NCBI GenBank assembly: GCA_035577545.1
Contig: DATLVI010000004.1
Coordinates: 234,388-298,387 of the forward strand
Source of the DNA: Verrucomicrobiia bacterium
GTDB taxonomy: Bacteria > Verrucomicrobiota > Verrucomicrobiia > Palsa-1439
Direction: 5' to 3'
Length of the DNA: 64,000 bases
A program made the translations under genes and the position numbers. Below the pieces are notes generated by a model. The model had not been told where the DNA came from. It worked only from the letters and a program-made list of their open reading frames with translations, and searched no databases. The stretch's first letter is position 1. The number at the start of each line of letters is the position of its first letter. Positions 62,474 to 64,000 of the stretch are shown in pieces.

Positions 62474-63184
62474 ATGAAAGCGAAACAGTGGATTGTAATC
62501 GGTGTGGTGACCTCGGGGGTCGCGATCCTAACGGCATTAGCGGGGGTTCCCCTCAGTCCACGCACATTCCGGACAACGGCGGTCGTGGGTGCCGTGTTCC
62601 AACTACCGAATCCAGTGGCCACCAATACGGAGGTGCTGGCGTTTGACACGTTCGCGGGCCACGATCTCGTTAGCCTCGCGCTGGGCGAAAGTCTCCTGCC
62701 CGTGCCTACCAATCAGGTGCTTGCGTTGGAAATTAATTGCGGTTCCAGCCAGGCGAGCCTGGTGGTTTTCGACAAGATTCTGTCGAGCAACATTGTTACC
62801 ATCGCCACCAGCACGCAGATTACTGCCCTCACGGGCCAGGACAACCCCACAGCGGCAGGCCCCAACCACGAGCGGTTTGTCATGCAGATGGGGGTCAGCA
62901 CCAACGGCGCACTGGTCGGCGGTTTCCTGACGGTTGCGGGCAGGGCTTTCCTGGATCCCGTCACTGGCTGCCCACGAGCGGTGCTCGTGGATACAGACCG
63001 TGGCCATGACCGGGGCTTTGCGGATGCGGTGGTTAAGGACCACGATGACAAAATCAAGGATACGCTGATCGCGGGGGAAGCGCACCTGATCGGTGTGGTC
63101 AATGTTATCTTTCAAGACGGCTCGACCAATACGACGCTTATTCCGTTTGGACAGTTGACGATGAGACGCCAACTCCTTCCGTAA
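62474..63184 (+). CDS. Secreted protein of unknown function
   Basis: 236 residues with an N-terminal signal-anchor (WIVIGVVTSGVAILTALAG). The rest is beta-rich and moderately repetitive: AFDTFAGHDLVSLALGESLL, VLALEINCGSSQASLVVFD, GPNHERFVMQMGVSTNGALV, HLIGVVNVIFQDGS. It has a single-chain immunoglobulin- or jelly-roll-like feel but no domain I can name; a DTDRGHDRGFADAVVKDHDD stretch could bind metal. It stands alone between a structured leader and an intrinsic terminator, so it is probably its own transcription unit. Confidence 0.6.
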   Translation: MKAKQWIVIGVVTSGVAILTALAGVPLSPRTFRTTAVVGAVFQLPNPVATNTEVLAFDTFAGHDLVSLALGESLLPVPTNQVLALEINCGSSQASLVVFDKILSSNIVTIATSTQITALTGQDNPTAAGPNHERFVMQMGVSTNGALVGGFLTVAGRAFLDPVTGCPRAVLVDTDRGHDRGFADAVVKDHDDKIKDTLIAGEAHLIGVVNVIFQDGSTNTTLIPFGQLTMRRQLLP

Positions 63185-63203
63185 CGAGAAATGCTGGATG
63201 ATT

Positions 63204-63241
63204 GACGGGCGAGGGGTGTCACCTCTCGCCCGTCATTTTTT
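63204..63241 (+). terminator. Strong intrinsic terminator
   Basis: A 14-base-pair stem (one G-T pair) with a three-base GTC loop, GACGGGCGAG pairing with CTCGCCCGTC at the base, followed by A and six T. It lies 19 bases after the secreted-protein stop and 58 before fmt, separating the two units. Confidence 0.9.
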
Positions 63242-63298
63242 ACGAACGCAGGCAGGACACTTGAATTTCACCGGCGGCTCTGTTAGGGCTCACTTGAC

Positions 63299-64000
63299 AT
63301 GCGCATCGCTTTCATGGGAACAGCCGAACTCGCACGCCCGTGCCTTGAGGCGGTGGCGAAGCTGTCCGGACATCAGGTCGTCGCTGTCGTCACCCAGCCC
63401 GACCGCCCGAAGGGTCGCGACCTCAAACCTGCGCCACCGCCAATGAAGGTCGCGGCGGAGAGTCTCGGTCTTCCCGTCCAACAACCACTCAAGATTCGCG
63501 AGCCCGCCGCCATCGATTCCTTGCGGGCCGCCCAGCCCGACCTCATCATTGTCGTCGCCTACGGCCAGATCCTCCCGAAAGCGGTGTTGCAAATCCCGCG
63601 TCTCGGCTGCGTCAATGTCCACACCTCGCTGCTGCCGCGTTGGCGGGGCGCTGCGCCAATTCAATACGCGATCCTGCATGGTGACCACGAAACGGGCGTC
63701 ACCACGATGTACATGGACGAACACATGGACACTGGCGATATCATCCTGCAGCGCGCCCAGTTGATCCACGCCGACGACACCAGTGCCACCCTGCACGACC
63801 GACTGGCAAAACTCGGCGCGGATCTGTTGGTGGAAACTGTGGGATTGATCGCCGAGGGAAAGGCCCCGCGCGTGAAACAGGACGAGGCGCACGCGACGCA
63901 CGCCAGAAAGATTACGAAGGAAGATGGCCGGATCGACTGGACGCGTTCCGCGGTCGAGATCGAACGGCAGGTTCGCGCGTTCAATCCCTGGCCCGGCACC
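63299..64000 (+). CDS. fmt: Methionyl-tRNA formyltransferase (3' part beyond the window)
   Basis: 234 codons from ATG 63299 to the window end, no stop reached. MRIAFMGTAELARPCLEAV is the family N-terminus; VAYGQILPKAVL and NVHTSLLPRWRGAAPIQYAILHGD carry the Asn, His and SLLPRWRGAAP signature of the folate-dependent formyltransferase, with the catalytic Asp region in MDTGDIILQ. It formylates initiator Met-tRNA. The reading frame is clean; the C-terminal tRNA-binding domain should begin shortly after the window edge. Confidence 0.96.
   Translation, partial: MRIAFMGTAELARPCLEAVAKLSGHQVVAVVTQPDRPKGRDLKPAPPPMKVAAESLGLPVQQPLKIREPAAIDSLRAAQPDLIIVVAYGQILPKAVLQIPRLGCVNVHTSLLPRWRGAAPIQYAILHGDHETGVTTMYMDEHMDTGDIILQRAQLIHADDTSATLHDRLAKLGADLLVETVGLIAEGKAPRVKQDEAHATHARKITKEDGRIDWTRSAVEIERQVRAFNPWPGT

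Noticed and set aside
1..64000. Search for tRNA, rRNA, CRISPR arrays, insertion sequences, toxin-antitoxin pairs and phage genes
   Set aside because: No cloverleaf-like GTTCGA-type arms with CCA ends, no regularly spaced short repeats, no transposase or integrase motifs were seen by eye; a covariance or profile search would be needed to exclude weak cases.

Overview
The window reads as chromosomal DNA of a Verrucomicrobiota bacterium, probably a free-living Pedosphaera/Limisphaerales-like heterotroph known from an assembled genome. This is inferred, not searched. The clues are an ECF sigma factor carrying a membrane anchor and carboxypeptidase-regulatory-like repeats, a giant beta-helix repeat protein with a PEP-CTERM tail, secreted enzymes ending in calcium-repeat/'FYRVRLLP'-type tails, futalosine-route menaquinone genes, moderately high GC, and an intergenic element that translates as the 'RRSLGEGGP' string I associate with a repeat of these genomes. 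I see no rRNA, tRNA, CRISPR array, IS element or phage gene.

Layout. 1-8 kb (minus strand): sigma-factor/membrane-repeat fusion, a three-part LplT/acyltransferase/acyl-ACP synthetase fusion, and a TPR lipoprotein cut by the window edge. 8-12.5 kb: threonine aldolase, a large two-part protein of unknown function, a small membrane protein, then a ~500-base non-coding stretch holding a decayed copy of the large gene's 3' end, a perfect palindrome and a possible interspersed repeat. 12.5-16.5 kb: an ECF sigma factor between two paralogous zinc-finger anti-sigma proteins, a thioredoxin-fold YyaL protein and an antisense-overlapping membrane protein. 16.5-25.3 kb: a glycan locus with a left-handed-helix acyl/nucleotidyl transferase, a secreted tandem glycogen-binding-like protein, a GH31 lipoprotein, an AraC regulator and a larger secreted GH31. 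25.5-33.6 kb: one 2,696-residue surface repeat protein.

33.6-37.6 kb: an Hsp20-Lon-Ldh_2 operon. 37.8-44.2 kb: AI-2E family transporter, glutamine-dependent NAD synthetase, an ABC-2 exporter and a conserved protein with a disordered Arg-rich N-terminus. 44.2-53.8 kb: M20 peptidase, cytosolic Tricorn-like protease, pterin carbinolamine dehydratase, O-methyltransferase, GIY-YIG protein, HrpB helicase, DUF6159-like membrane protein. 53.9-62.2 kb: hemL-ubiX, a CE1/PHB-depolymerase-like esterase, panE, and the tightly overlapping mqnP-mqnE-mqnA-mqnC cluster followed by adk. 62.2-64 kb: a secreted protein of unknown function behind a hairpin-rich leader, a strong intrinsic terminator, and the start of fmt.

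How the genes work together: menaquinone is made from chorismate by the futalosine route (MqnA, MqnE, MqnC and MqnP here; MqnB/MTAN, MqnD and a UbiD-like decarboxylase must lie elsewhere), and UbiX can supply the prenylated flavin for the decarboxylase. Hsp20 and Lon form a protein-quality unit. The GH31/CBM/AraC block is a small alpha-glucan or xyloglucan-type utilisation locus. The most unusual items are the sigma-factor/surface-repeat fusion, the sigma factor with two flanking anti-sigma paralogues, the duplicated 3' tail at 11.8 kb, the 198-residue spacing inside the giant PEP-CTERM protein, and the structured leader at 62.3 kb.
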